Below are positions 34,304 to 43,080 of a stretch of 64,000 bases of DNA, piece after piece. The DNA lies in assembly GCA_031410595.1 (NCBI GenBank), contig JANNZM010000057.1, forward strand, positions 62,001 through 126,000, written 5' to 3'. Under the pieces are notes generated by a model, which made no database searches, was not told where the DNA came from, and saw only the letters and a list, made by a program, of their open reading frames with translations. This stretch comes from JANMCE01 sp031410595. GTDB taxonomy: Bacteria > Actinomycetota > Acidimicrobiia > Acidimicrobiales > Ilumatobacteraceae. How positions within the stretch are numbered: position 1 is the stretch's first letter; each line of letters starts with the position of its first letter. The position numbers and the translations under genes are program-made.

Positions 34304-37261
34304 GTGCGTCCACCCTCTGATCTACCGCCACTTCGTCGTCGATCTCATGGCGCAGCCGCTGGTCATCGTGGGCGACTGGCCATCATGGTGGTGCTTGGCA
34401 CCCTTTTCGTCGTGTTCATTTCGGCACGGGGCGTCGCCGGGTTCTTCACCGATCTCCTCTGGTTCCAGTCACTTCATTTCGGGTCGGTTTTCACGTCGAT
34501 TCTGACCACCAAAATCCTGCTCGGCTTCGTCTTCACAGCCTTTGCCGCTATAGCTGTGATCACCAACACGTTCTTCGCCGATCGCTTGGCGCCGCGGCTC
34601 ACCGATCTGGGCCCGGGTGAGCAGGTCATCATGCGCTACCGCGAAATAATGGCCAGTCGCGGTCGCTGGGTGCGACTGGTGTTCGGTCTGCTGTTCGGGT
34701 TCCTGGCCGGGGCACCGGCGGCATCGAACTGGCGCCAATGGCTGATGTTTCAGCACGGCAGCTCGTTTGGTGTGAAAGATCCGCTGTTCGGTAAGGACGC
34801 CGGGTTCTACGTGTTCCAGCTGCCGTTCATCTCGTTCCTGCTCGATTGGATGTTCGCCACCGCGGTCATCTGCCTGCTGGTCACCACGGCTGTGCACTAC
34901 ATGAACGGTGGCATCCGCCTGCAGGTCGTTGGCCGCCGGGTGGCCTCTCACGTGAAGCTGCACCTGTCGATACTTCTTTCGGTGCTCGCCTTTCTCAAGG
35001 CGTTCGGCTACTGGTTCGATCGCTACCGCTTGTACGGCTCAACGCGCGGCGTGGTTGGTGGACCGGGCTACACCGACGTGCACGCCTCCCTGCCAGCGAT
35101 CACGCTGCTGATGTACATCTCGCTCCTCGCGGCAGTCCTGCTCATCGTGAACGTGCGCCAGCGCGGTTGGCGGTTGCCGATCATAGCGGTCGGTCTGTGG
35201 GCGTTGGTTGCGTTCGTGGCCGGGCAGCTCTACCCCGCCGCCGTGCAACGGTTTCAGGTGAGCCCCGCGCAATCGAAGCGTGAGAAGGAATACATCGAGC
35301 GCAACATCGCCGCTACACGCGTGGCGCTCGGGCTTGACCAGATCAAGGTTGAACCGTTCGCTGCCGCGCTGCCGACGGCGTCGGTGAAGTCGTCAACCAA
35401 CCTGTCGAATGCTCGCATTCTTGACCCGAACTCGGCCTATGACGGGTTCAAAAACCGGGAGGGCGTGTTCGGATACTACCGGTTCGGTGACGGCAATGGT
35501 GGTGGGCTCGATGTCGATCGCTACAAGATCGATGGTAAGACCAAACCCGTTGTTGTCGGCGTGCGCGGGCTTGACCCGAAGGGCGTCCCCTCATCATGGG
35601 AGACGTCTCATCTCGCCTATACCCACGGGTCGGGCATCGTTGCTGCCTCGGGGAACACGGTGGATACCGAAGGCCGCCCCGTCTTTCTCGACAGTAAAAG
35701 CATCGGTGCTCCAACCCGCACCGGTATCTATGTTGGCGAACGAATGACCGGATACGCGGTGGTGAACACCGGTCGGAGCGAGATCGACCTTTCGCCAGCC
35801 AAGACGCCGATCCCGACAAGCTACGACGGTGACGGCGGCGTCGCTCTTGACTCCTCTATTCGCCGCGCCGCGTTTGCACTGCGGTTCTCCGAATGGAACC
35901 TGTACGGCTCGGACCTCATCACCGATGCATCTCGCATCATCTACAACCGTGACATTGTCGACCGGGTGTCGACCCTGGCGCCGTTCCTCCAGCTTGACAG
36001 TGACCCGTACGCGGCCGTTGTTGACGGCCGGATTACCTGGATCCTCGACGCGTACACCACCACCAACGCATATCCGTACGGACAGACGGTTGACACGTCA
36101 GGCTTACCTCGCGCGTCGGGCCTCAACAAGGTTGATTTCAACTACATCCGTAACTCGGTGAAGGTCACTATCGATTCCTACGACGGCACGGTGAAGTTGT
36201 TCGTCGTTGACGATCAGGACCCGCTCATTCAGACATACCAGAAGATCTTCCCCACGTTGTTCCAGCCGAAGTCGGCGGTGACGCCCTCGCTGAGCGAGCA
36301 TTTCCGCTACCCGCAAGACCTGTTCTCGGTGCAGACCCAGATGTGGGGGCGCTACCGAATCGATGATGCCGAAAGCTTCCTGCAACGCAACAGTGCCTGG
36401 GAAGTTGCCCAAGAGCCTGGGATCGAACAAAAGAGCGTGCCGACCTCGACGGTGCCCTCGGCCGCGCCTGGTTTGGTGAGCGCCGGGCCAGGGTCCAGTA
36501 AAGAACCGCGGGTGTCTTCGTACTACTCGCTGCTCACGGCACCGGGCTCCGAGAAGGAGGAATTCGCGCTGCTTCGAACGTTCGTGCCGTACAACCGTGA
36601 TGCAGATACCCGCCGCCAACTCACCGGGTTCATGACTGCTTCGAGTGAGCCGGGTTCGTACGGAACGCTGCGGGTGTACTCACTTTCGGAACCATTGCCC
36701 AGTGGCCCCTATCTCGTCTCAAGCGATGCCAATCAGCAATTCTCCAGTTATCTCACGCCACTCGAACTGGCCGGGACCAAGGTGCTGTTTGGCGATCTGC
36801 AGCTGATCCCGGTTGGGCAGTCGATGCTGTGGGTTCGGCCGTGGTTCCTTCTCACCACGGGCAACACCACCGTGCCCAAGCTTGACTCGATGACCGTCAC
36901 GGTCGGCAAGGTCACATTCCGTGGAGCGACCCTTGAGGAGGCACTGGCCAAAGCCCTTGGCACCGACGCCGCGGGCGTGACGCCAACAACCGTGGCGCCA
37001 TCGACGGCTAGTGGCGGTACGGCCAGCGTTGAAGACCTGATCGCCGAGGCCGCGCGCCTTCGGTCGGAGGCCGATGCTGCGTTGAAGAAGACCCCGCCCT
37101 CATTCGACGAGTACCGTCAAAAGATCGATCAGGCCTACGAGAAGGCCGCGCAAGCCGCCCGTCTCGCCACGGGCAAGCCCGTGACCGTGACCACGACTGC
37201 TGCGTCCACCACCGTTCCCTCCAGCACGTCTATCAGCCCGTCCACGACCGCCAACGCGTAA
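34304..37261 (+). CDS. UPF0182-family large membrane protein
   Basis: A 985-residue protein from the GTG at 34304. The N-terminal third has about seven TM segments (AIMVVLGTLFVVFISARGVA onward) with the family's WFQSLHFGSVF and DPLFGKDAGFYVFQLPF. A large extracytoplasmic domain follows with WEVAQEPG, MTASSEPGSYGTLRVYSL and GQSMLWVRPWFL, then a Thr/Ser-rich tail. The family is widespread in actinobacteria and cyanobacteria and has no established function. The gene lies 10 bp after the DivIVA-domain gene. Confidence 0.9.
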   Translation: MRPPSDLPPLRRRSHGAAAGHRGRLAIMVVLGTLFVVFISARGVAGFFTDLLWFQSLHFGSVFTSILTTKILLGFVFTAFAAIAVITNTFFADRLAPRLTDLGPGEQVIMRYREIMASRGRWVRLVFGLLFGFLAGAPAASNWRQWLMFQHGSSFGVKDPLFGKDAGFYVFQLPFISFLLDWMFATAVICLLVTTAVHYMNGGIRLQVVGRRVASHVKLHLSILLSVLAFLKAFGYWFDRYRLYGSTRGVVGGPGYTDVHASLPAITLLMYISLLAAVLLIVNVRQRGWRLPIIAVGLWALVAFVAGQLYPAAVQRFQVSPAQSKREKEYIERNIAATRVALGLDQIKVEPFAAALPTASVKSSTNLSNARILDPNSAYDGFKNREGVFGYYRFGDGNGGGLDVDRYKIDGKTKPVVVGVRGLDPKGVPSSWETSHLAYTHGSGIVAASGNTVDTEGRPVFLDSKSIGAPTRTGIYVGERMTGYAVVNTGRSEIDLSPAKTPIPTSYDGDGGVALDSSIRRAAFALRFSEWNLYGSDLITDASRIIYNRDIVDRVSTLAPFLQLDSDPYAAVVDGRITWILDAYTTTNAYPYGQTVDTSGLPRASGLNKVDFNYIRNSVKVTIDSYDGTVKLFVVDDQDPLIQTYQKIFPTLFQPKSAVTPSLSEHFRYPQDLFSVQTQMWGRYRIDDAESFLQRNSAWEVAQEPGIEQKSVPTSTVPSAAPGLVSAGPGSSKEPRVSSYYSLLTAPGSEKEEFALLRTFVPYNRDADTRRQLTGFMTASSEPGSYGTLRVYSLSEPLPSGPYLVSSDANQQFSSYLTPLELAGTKVLFGDLQLIPVGQSMLWVRPWFLLTTGNTTVPKLDSMTVTVGKVTFRGATLEEALAKALGTDAAGVTPTTVAPSTASGGTASVEDLIAEAARLRSEADAALKKTPPSFDEYRQKIDQAYEKAAQAARLATGKPVTVTTTAASTTVPSSTSISPSTTANA

Positions 37262-37267
37262 ACCGGG

Positions 37268-37296
37268 TTGGCGTTTCCCGCCCGGCCCGCTATGGT
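37268..37296 (+). promoter_or_regulatory. Promoter of the initiator tRNA gene
   Basis: TTGGCG (37268-37273) and TATGGT (37291-37296) are separated by 17 bp, a good sigma-70-type fit, and lie 11 bp before the mature tRNA 5' end. The promoter is outside the repeated att segment, so only this copy can be expressed as a tRNA. Confidence 0.7.
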
Positions 37297-37307
37297 GTGA
37301 TCTCCGC

Positions 37308-37388
<81 letters not shown>

Positions 37389-37390
<2 letters not shown>

Positions 37391-37423
37391 GCCCTGGTCA
37401 GAACGTGTTTCTGACCAGGGCTT
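37389..37423. terminator. Hairpin between tRNA-fMet and int1
   Basis: A perfect 15-bp stem (AAGCCCTGGTCAGAA and its complement) around a 5-base loop. It can end both the tRNA transcript from the left and the integrase transcript from the right. Similar hairpins of different sequence occur at the same place in E2-E6. Confidence 0.75.
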
Positions 37424-37457
37424 CGTTGTTTCTACGAACCGCGTCTACCGGTGTCGT

Positions 37458-38684
37458 CTACCGACCCGATCGCCGGATGGCCGTCTGACAAGGGTTTTCG
37501 TGTTGGTGAGCCGGTAGATGTCTACCGGCGCTTGCGTCGTCGGGTGCCGGGCTTGTCGGATAGAGCATGTTGGCGAAGTCGGCAGCGGCTTGGCTCGACA
37601 TGCCCGGGATGAGGTGCTGGTAGGTCGCCATCGTGAAACCGGGATTCGAGTGACCAAGCCGCTCGGACACGACTTTGATCGGTGTCCCAGCGGCGACGAG
37701 CAGGCTCGCGTGCGTATGGCGAAGGTCGTGAAATCTGATCCTCGGTACGCCGGCGCGAACGATGTTGCGGTCGAATAGTTGGGTGACGGATTCGGGATGG
37801 ATGGCGTCGCCGTCGGTGTTCGTGAAGATCGGATCGTTGAGCCCGGTGGGGTTCCCATCGCGTTCTTGCCGACGCTTCCATCGTGCAAGAACCTTTTCGG
37901 TTGTGGCGTCAAGATCCACACATCGCCGCGATGTCTTGGTCTTGCACGGCACTTCCATCGATCGTCCACCGACGGCTTGGCGGGATCGGGCGATCGAGAG
38001 GCGGTGAGTCGCTCGCTGCCAGTCGCCCCAGCGGAGGCCGGCCAGTTCGCCGCGTCGCATCCCGGTCGTCGCTGCGAGATAGATCGCGGGTTGCAACCGC
38101 AGGTGTGTGGTGGCGTCCAGGTAGGCCCGGAGTTGTTCAACGGTCCAGGTTTCCGGTCCTTTGCGCGCTTGGGCTTGCGGGCGTGGTGGTCGGGCTTCAA
38201 GCGCGATGTTCGCGGGCACGTAGTGGCGGCGTTTCGCATCACCAAGGCAGGATCGCAGAACGACGTGGACGTCGTAGACGGTCTTCGGGGCAAGTGGTTC
38301 ACCGTGTCGGTTGCCGCTCGTAAGGAGGTCGAGGTAAAGCCGGTCGAGGTGTTCGGCACGTAGCCGCCGGATCGGCACGTCGCCGAGGGTCGGGATGATG
38401 TAGTTGTCGACGATCCAGCTGTACCGTCGGAACGTTGTCGGTCTGAGTTGCGCTTTGCGGAACGGGAGCCATTGCTCGGTGAGGTACCGGCCGAGCGTGA
38501 TCGGTGTGGCCTCTTCGGTGATCTCAACGGTGTGTTGTTCGTCGAGTGTCGCGGCGATGGCTTCGGCATCAGCGCGGCAGCGTCCGGCTGGGTGCCAGCG
38601 TCGCCGTTCTCTGCCGGTGAGTGGATCGGTCCCGTCGTACGCAACGACGTAGAAGCGGTTGTTTCGTTCGATGATGTAAGCCAT
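37458..38684 (-). CDS. int: Tyrosine-family integrase of E1
   Basis: A 408-residue phage-type integrase. An N-terminal AP2-like arm-binding domain (MAYIIERNNRFYVVAYDG) is followed by a SAM-like core domain and the catalytic domain, with Arg in TTGMRRGELAGLRW, HxxR in FHDLRHTHAS, His in VVSERLGHSN and the nucleophile Tyr in MATYQHLIPGM. Read toward the left att, the usual int position. The ATG at 38684 is chosen by alignment with the E3 integrase. It belongs with int3 in a MAYI-type subgroup, distinct from int2 and int4. Confidence 0.95.
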   Translation of the reverse strand: MAYIIERNNRFYVVAYDGTDPLTGRERRRWHPAGRCRADAEAIAATLDEQHTVEITEEATPITLGRYLTEQWLPFRKAQLRPTTFRRYSWIVDNYIIPTLGDVPIRRLRAEHLDRLYLDLLTSGNRHGEPLAPKTVYDVHVVLRSCLGDAKRRHYVPANIALEARPPRPQAQARKGPETWTVEQLRAYLDATTHLRLQPAIYLAATTGMRRGELAGLRWGDWQRATHRLSIARSRQAVGGRSMEVPCKTKTSRRCVDLDATTEKVLARWKRRQERDGNPTGLNDPIFTNTDGDAIHPESVTQLFDRNIVRAGVPRIRFHDLRHTHASLLVAAGTPIKVVSERLGHSNPGFTMATYQHLIPGMSSQAAADFANMLYPTSPAPDDASAGRHLPAHQHENPCQTAIRRSGR

Positions 38685-38709
38685 AGCCGTCCTCATCGGC
38701 TGTGACCTG

Positions 38710-38726
38710 TTCGGAGCTAACCCGAA
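38710..38726. promoter_or_regulatory. Conserved inverted repeat upstream of int1
   Basis: TTCGG and CCGAA form an inverted repeat, 26 bp before the int1 ATG. A closely matching 17-bp version lies at 50700-50716, 25 bp before the int3 ATG. It is a candidate operator for integrase control or an arm-type site. Confidence 0.4.
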
Positions 38727-38792
38727 GATCACCGAGCGGTGGGGCACTCACCGAGGTACGGCCATCGTCGTGCGCACTCATAGGGTTTGGGA

Positions 38793-39929
38793 ATGGGCGA
38801 TCCAGCCGACATCACCGAAGACGAACTCGCACAGATCCGAGCCCGTGCAGAATCGGCAACGGCCGGACCCTGGACGCCGTTTGTCGAGGGTCGCGACCAT
38901 CTCGCTGGCGACGACTTCATTCGGACAGGCGGCATCGACGACGACTCGCCCGACATGTACGTCAGCGAGTACCTCGGGGCGATAAGCATCAAGGTTCCCG
39001 CCGCGGATCTCGACTTCATCGCCCATGCCCGTCAGGACATTCCGCGACTCGTCGCTGCGCTGGAGCAGCGCGAAATGAAGTTGATCGGGTACTGGAGGAA
39101 CGACCAGCACCCAGAGTACCCGGATCCGAACGACTTCGTGTCCGACGCGGTGCTTGACGAGGAGCGCGATCTGTTCGTGCACGCGTTGGAGAATGGAGCG
39201 ACGGTCCGGTTCCTCATGGGCTATTCGACGTGCCGGATCTGCGGTGAGCAGAACGGCAATGGTGAGCTGACCGATGGCGAACATCAATGGCCAGAAGGCC
39301 TCGTGCACTACGTCACCGACCATAACGTGAGCCTCCCCCAGGAGGTCATCGATAGCGTGTGCCGTCGGTATGAGCAGTTGGAAATCGCTCGCACGAGTCT
39401 CGCGTGGTGGCTCGCCAGCACCGCGGAATCGTCGCTGGCGCACCCGGCGTGGCGATGGTTGCGCGAGTACGACGACCCCGATCACCTTGAACACCCTAGG
39501 GGTTTCGATCGTGATGCTGAGACCGATCGGGCTCATCGGCTCGTGAACAGGTTGAGCGCCGACTTCGGTTGGCGCTTGTCCACCGACGCGGGAACGTCCT
39601 CGGTCCAGGACGCGTCGTTCTTGGGTGACATCGAGATCCCGGCCCCAGCGACGCGATCGGGTGAACGCATCGTGATTCGTCTCAGCAACTTCGGCCAACT
39701 GGCCGTCGTGGCTCTCGAAGGATTCGGCGTCCACGACACCAGCGAGTTCTCGGTGCTCATCGATGACACCGATCGCCGCACGATCGAACGGGCCCTCGGA
39801 GACGAGGGTTACCGGCTGGTTCCCGAATCGATTCTGTGGCGCGACTACGACGGAACATCGGACGCTCTTCGAGCGGCGTACCCACAGACCAGACCCACCT
39901 GGTGGATCCGCTACTTCGACTACCTCTGA
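38793..39929 (+). CDS. Hypothetical protein with phage Ea22-like N-terminus
   Basis: A 378-residue protein from the ATG at 38793 (MGDPADITEDELAQIRARAE). The N-terminal 95 residues resemble small phage/actinobacterial proteins that end in a segment like DLDFIAHARQDIPRLVAALE. The middle has a two-Cys motif in GYSTCRICGEQNGNGELTDG followed by WPEGLVHYVTDHNVSLPQEV, a pattern seen in Streptomyces proteins of unknown function. The C-terminal part is a beta-rich domain (RIVIRLSNFGQLAVVALEGF). It is transcribed divergently from int1. Not assigned; possibly a fusion of two cargo domains. Confidence 0.6.
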   Translation: MGDPADITEDELAQIRARAESATAGPWTPFVEGRDHLAGDDFIRTGGIDDDSPDMYVSEYLGAISIKVPAADLDFIAHARQDIPRLVAALEQREMKLIGYWRNDQHPEYPDPNDFVSDAVLDEERDLFVHALENGATVRFLMGYSTCRICGEQNGNGELTDGEHQWPEGLVHYVTDHNVSLPQEVIDSVCRRYEQLEIARTSLAWWLASTAESSLAHPAWRWLREYDDPDHLEHPRGFDRDAETDRAHRLVNRLSADFGWRLSTDAGTSSVQDASFLGDIEIPAPATRSGERIVIRLSNFGQLAVVALEGFGVHDTSEFSVLIDDTDRRTIERALGDEGYRLVPESILWRDYDGTSDALRAAYPQTRPTWWIRYFDYL

Positions 39930-39956
39930 GAATCCGAGCGGTCGCTCGTTTGCCCT

Positions 39957-40535
39957 TCAGTAGTCGAATTCCGGGTCCCACGGTTCGGCACCGCGCATCG
40001 TCTCAGTCGTCTCGTTCGCGTCGAACGCCTCGGGGTTGTACGACCCGCCAAGCCATTCGAGTCGCTCAGCGTATTCAGGATGCTTCGGGTTGGCGAGGAT
40101 GTCGAGCAGCTCGCTGTAACCCCATGGTCCACCGCAATCGTCCGGCGGACATGCCCGCTTGCCGGAAAGACATTGCGGATAATCGATGTCGGCGTGGGCT
40201 GGTTCGACCGCTTCGACGATGATGTCGTGGGACCAGCCGTCACCGACGTCGTAGTCGAACCGCATCTTCGCTCCAACGTGCGGGAGGACCTTGTTGAGCC
40301 GGGCCTTGCGTTCGTCGACGGTTGGGCGTCGGAAGCTGCTGTCTTCATCGGGAAGCTCATAGGTGATGCCGTCTGCTTCGTAGGCGTGGAGGTGACCACC
40401 GAGCCAGCCGATCGCAGCTTCAAGCACGGCGGACAGTTCGTACAGCGTGAGTGTCGAGTCGACTTCGACGCGCCGCCAGATCGGTGGACGGATCGATCGC
40501 AGTGTGATCTTCAGTCGGTGCACGGTTGCGGCCAT
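39957..40535 (-). CDS. Plasmid pRiA4b ORF-3-like protein (E1)
   Basis: A 192-residue protein of the pRiA4b ORF-3/MM3350-like family: HRLKITLRSIRPPIWRRVEV, then AAIGWLGGHLHAYEADG, DYDVGDGWSHDIIVEAVEP and the Cys pair in CLSGKRACPPDDCGG, ending GYSELLDILANPKHPEY. The start at 40535 is chosen by similarity to the family's N-terminus. Function unknown, though the family is common on plasmids and islands. Paralogues are in E4 (54486-55034) and E5 (58626-59210). Confidence 0.82.
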   Translation of the reverse strand: MAATVHRLKITLRSIRPPIWRRVEVDSTLTLYELSAVLEAAIGWLGGHLHAYEADGITYELPDEDSSFRRPTVDERKARLNKVLPHVGAKMRFDYDVGDGWSHDIIVEAVEPAHADIDYPQCLSGKRACPPDDCGGPWGYSELLDILANPKHPEYAERLEWLGGSYNPEAFDANETTETMRGAEPWDPEFDY

Positions 40536-40653
40536 GGCGAACCTCACGATAGCGGCCGGTTGACCGGCGAAGTTCGGTGTCGGCTGACTCCGGACGGCTA
40601 ACCGATCCGAATCCGTCGGCCCCTTCGGGGTGAGATGGGCAACAATCGTCGAC

Positions 40654-41460
40654 ATGAGTGTGCCGACGATCGATGAGGTGCCCGGCCCGCCGGCGCGCGA
40701 CTCGCGTTTGCTTGTGGCCGGCGACACGCATGGCAACGGTTGGTGGTTACGCACCCTCGCCGATCTCGCGGTGAAGCTCGGTTGCGGCGGTGTGGTGCAG
40801 CTCGGCGATTTCGGGTTCTGGCCCGACCAACGAATCTTGCGGGCCACCGGCTACGCGACGGTCGACAACCGCTGGCTGGACGAACTCGCCGACATCTACC
40901 GCGCGGCCGGGTTGTGGTTGCGGGTGATCGACGGGAACCACGACGCGCATCCGCTGATCCGCAACGCGTACGCCGCGAACGACAATGGTGTTCGCCCGTT
41001 GCGTGATGATGTACTCGATTGGGCCGACCGTGGCGCCGTGTGGTCGTGGCACGGAGTCCGGTTCGGCGCGCTCGGTGGCGCCGTGTCGATCGCCCGCGCC
41101 GCACGAGTTGAGAACGAGTCATGGTGGCCGACCGAAACGATCTCCGACGACGATGTTGAGACGTTGATTGAACGCGCCCCAGACGGTCTCGACGTGCTCC
41201 TCGCTCACGACGCACCGATCCTCCCGCCGGGCATCAGGACGCTTGCCGACCCGATACTTCGCGCCGCTTGCAACGACTCCAACCAGCAAGTCGCCCGCGC
41301 CGTGCGCGCCACACGACCAAAGGTTTTGTTGCATGGTCACTATCACCGTCGCTATCGGGCGAGTTACCTCGAAACCGAAATCGAGGGAATCGCGTCCGAC
41401 ATCGAAGCGCCCAACGGGGCGTTCGCGGTCCTCGATCTGGCGACACTGCTTGTCAGTTGA
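40654..41460 (+). CDS. Calcineurin-like metallophosphoesterase (E1 cassette)
   Basis: A 268-residue phosphoesterase. The metal and catalytic motifs are complete: GDTHGN, QLGDFGFWP, IDGNHDAHP, LLAHDAP and LHGHYHRRY. It starts at the ATG at 40654 (MSVPTIDEVPGPP). About five residues in six match the E4 copy at 55898-56704. It may cleave a phosphodiester, nucleotide or nucleic acid. It is the first gene of the repeated four-gene cassette, 51 bp before the DUF6932 gene. Confidence 0.88.
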   Translation: MSVPTIDEVPGPPARDSRLLVAGDTHGNGWWLRTLADLAVKLGCGGVVQLGDFGFWPDQRILRATGYATVDNRWLDELADIYRAAGLWLRVIDGNHDAHPLIRNAYAANDNGVRPLRDDVLDWADRGAVWSWHGVRFGALGGAVSIARAARVENESWWPTETISDDDVETLIERAPDGLDVLLAHDAPILPPGIRTLADPILRAACNDSNQQVARAVRATRPKVLLHGHYHRRYRASYLETEIEGIASDIEAPNGAFAVLDLATLLVS

Positions 41461-41497
41461 TCGTGGCTATCCAAGGTTCCGAAGTCGGTTCCACAAC

Positions 41498-41511
41498 GAT
41501 AGTATTGGGGT
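41498..41511 (+). promoter_or_regulatory. Putative leaderless promoter of the E1 DUF6932 gene
   Basis: A -10-like TAGTAT (41500-41505) ends six bases before the GTG. The three DUF6932 copies (41512, 55544, 56787) all have a -10-like box six bases before GTG, which suggests transcription begins at the start codon itself. Confidence 0.45.
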
Positions 41512-41955
41512 GTGCTTCCGCCGTTCGATCCGATCACTGGCCGGCTCCCGCCGGGCGAACACGAGGCGACCTGGGACGAAGTGGTGGAACGTTTTGGTTG
41601 GAACGACCGCCGGCGACGCCTGATCGATGGACTGGCGGATGCACTTGCGATCCTTTCGGAGGCTGGGTGCGGTCGGTTGTGGTTGAACGGGAGCTTCGTC
41701 ACCACCAAGGACGAGCCGGGCGATTTCGACGCCTGCTGGGATCGGACCGGCGTGGATCCCGACGCGCTCGACCCGGTGCTGCTCGACCTGTCCGGCGGCC
41801 GTGAAGCGCAGAAGGAGCGGTTCGGTGGCGAACTGTTCCCAAACGTCACCGAGGCCGGTTCCGGGCTTGTGTTCTCGGACTTCTTCCAGAACGACCGCGT
41901 CACCGGACGCAAAGGCATCGTCGTCATTGATCTCACTCAAGGAGGCTGGACATGA
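41512..41955 (+). CDS. DUF6932-like nucleotidyltransferase-fold protein (E1)
   Basis: A 147-residue protein beginning LPPFDPITGRLPPGEHEATW. The motif WLNGSFVTTKDEPGDFDACW gives a GS and a DxD (DFD) in the arrangement of the DNA-polymerase-beta/MNT superfamily, matching the DUF6932 family. The stop overlaps the XRE gene by four bases (ATGA). An NTase plus an HTH partner is the layout of type II/IV toxin-antitoxin pairs, so it may be the toxin. Activity is untested; the pairing is inference. Confidence 0.72.
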   Translation: MLPPFDPITGRLPPGEHEATWDEVVERFGWNDRRRRLIDGLADALAILSEAGCGRLWLNGSFVTTKDEPGDFDACWDRTGVDPDALDPVLLDLSGGREAQKERFGGELFPNVTEAGSGLVFSDFFQNDRVTGRKGIVVIDLTQGGWT

Positions 41956-42383
41956 TCACCAATGAGGTGCAGTACCGCGCGACAAAGGCGCATCTCGAAC
42001 GATTCGAGCAAGCGGCAGTGAATCTTGCCGCGAGGCCGGGCAAGCGCGGCAAGCTCGACCAGCTCGAGTTGGATGCAGTGAACGCGCAGGCCGGCGATCT
42101 TCGTGCGGAACTCGTTGAGTATGAGCAGCTGCGCAGCGGGAAACAGTCAACGTTCACCGCGGGATCGCTCGCCGAACTCGCGACGGTGCTCGTTAAGGCC
42201 CGGATCGCTCGCGGATGGACACAACGTCAGTTGGCCGAATCGCTCGGGATGGCCGAACAACAGATCCAACGCTACGAGGCGAACGATTACCGATCCACAA
42301 GCCTCGCGCGCCTGTGCGATATCGCCGAGGCGCTCGGTGTGCGTGTCGAACCTCGCGGCGAGCTCAACCCGTCAGCGGCATAG
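41952..42383 (+). CDS. XRE-type HTH protein, likely antitoxin (E1)
   Basis: A 143-residue protein. The N-terminal 75 residues are helical (ATKAHLERFEQAAVNLAARP). The C-terminal HTH is IARGWTQRQLAESLGMAEQQ then IQRYEANDY and LARLCDIAEALGV, a classical Cro/CI fold. Its start is inside the DUF6932 gene end, so production is coupled. It is probably the antitoxin and self-repressor. Paralogue in E4 at 57227-57667. Confidence 0.82.
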   Translation: MITNEVQYRATKAHLERFEQAAVNLAARPGKRGKLDQLELDAVNAQAGDLRAELVEYEQLRSGKQSTFTAGSLAELATVLVKARIARGWTQRQLAESLGMAEQQIQRYEANDYRSTSLARLCDIAEALGVRVEPRGELNPSAA

Positions 42384-42389
42384 CCAGCG

Positions 42390-42755
42390 GTGGGAATGAT
42401 GGATGCCATCGCCGCTCGCGTTGCTGGTGGCGAGACCGTCGAGTTCCGACCGACAGGCAACTCGATGGTGCCGCTTATCCAGAGCCGCCAGACCGTTCGC
42501 GTCGAGCCGGTCGATGCTTCACAGGTTGAGGTCGGTGACATCGTGCTCGCGCGCGTCGCCGGCGCTACGTACTTGCATCTTGTCTCGGCGGTCGATCACG
42601 ACCGAGCCCGCGTTCAGATCAGCAACAACCGAGGCCGTGTAAACGGCTGGACCGGACACGCCCGCGTTTTCGGCATCTGCACCGTCGTCAACAACGTCGC
42701 GAGGCCCCGCGTTCAGGGCAAGACGCTTGTTCCCGAACCCGAGGTCAACGGCTGA
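42390..42755 (+). CDS. S24/S26-fold peptidase-like protein (E1)
   Basis: A protein of about 120 residues. The motif FRPTGNSMVPLIQSRQTVRV has the Ser and Met of the S24/S26 (LexA/signal peptidase) fold, followed by VEVGDIVLARVAGATYLHLV. Where S24/S26 enzymes carry the general-base Lys ('vvKrv'), this protein has LHLV, so it may be inactive or use another base. Starts are possible at GTG 42390 or the ATGs at 42396 and 42399. It ends the cassette, six bases after the XRE gene. Paralogue at 57678-58040. Confidence 0.65.
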   Translation: MGMMDAIAARVAGGETVEFRPTGNSMVPLIQSRQTVRVEPVDASQVEVGDIVLARVAGATYLHLVSAVDHDRARVQISNNRGRVNGWTGHARVFGICTVVNNVARPRVQGKTLVPEPEVNG

Positions 42756-42841
42756 CGGCTGTCACTCACCGTGAATCCGGCGGACTCCTTATCCGGGGAT
42801 GAATCGCACCCACCGCTTCGGGTTGGCCGCGGTCGGATCCA

Positions 42842-42859
42842 TGTACCAACCATGTAACA
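42842..42859 (+). promoter_or_regulatory. Paired 7-bp repeats near the right end of E1
   Basis: TGTACCA and TGTAACA start 11 bp apart, 128 bp before the right att. E4 has the same motif at 58107, and E2, E3 and E5 have TGTCATC or TGTCAAC pairs with the same period and position. Candidate arm-type or excisionase sites. Confidence 0.5.
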
Positions 42860-42969
42860 GCATCACGGTAAACAGCGGGGAGTAGAGGGGAACAACGGGC
42901 AGTTGAACATGGCCGCTGACCAGCTAAAATGCCCATCTACCAGGAGTTTCTCCGAGCAGCGGATTCGAC

Positions 42970-43020
42970 CTCATAACCCGAAGGTCACAGGTTCAAATCC
43001 TGTCCCCGCCACCAAAGAAA
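42970..43020 (+). repeat. att copy 2 (right end of E1, left end of E2)
   Basis: Identical over 51 bases to 37340-37390. The sequence before it differs from the tRNA 5' half, so it cannot form a tRNA. The 130 bp before it closely match the right end of E4. Confidence 0.95.
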
Positions 43021-43023
43021 AGT

Positions 43024-43056
43024 ACAGAGGCCCAGGTCAGCGACCTGGGCCTCTGT
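43024..43056. terminator. Hairpin at the left end of E2
   Basis: A perfect 15-bp stem (ACAGAGGCCCAGGTC and complement) with a 3-base AGC loop, followed by C/G-poor TCGTTG. It lies downstream of int2, between it and the att copy. Confidence 0.75.
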
Positions 43057-43080
43057 CGTTGCGACGGGCGTTCCTCCGGT

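Larger units (their letters stand above)
37391..43020. mobile_element. Integrated element E1 (about 5.6 kb)
   Basis: Bounded by identical 51-bp att copies at 37340-37390 and 42970-43020. Contents are a tyrosine integrase, a hypothetical gene, a pRiA4b-ORF3-like gene, and the cassette metallophosphoesterase-DUF6932-XRE-S24/S26-like. The exact crossover point within the repeat cannot be read, so boundaries are approximate by up to 51 bp. No replication, capsid or transfer gene is visible. Confidence 0.85.
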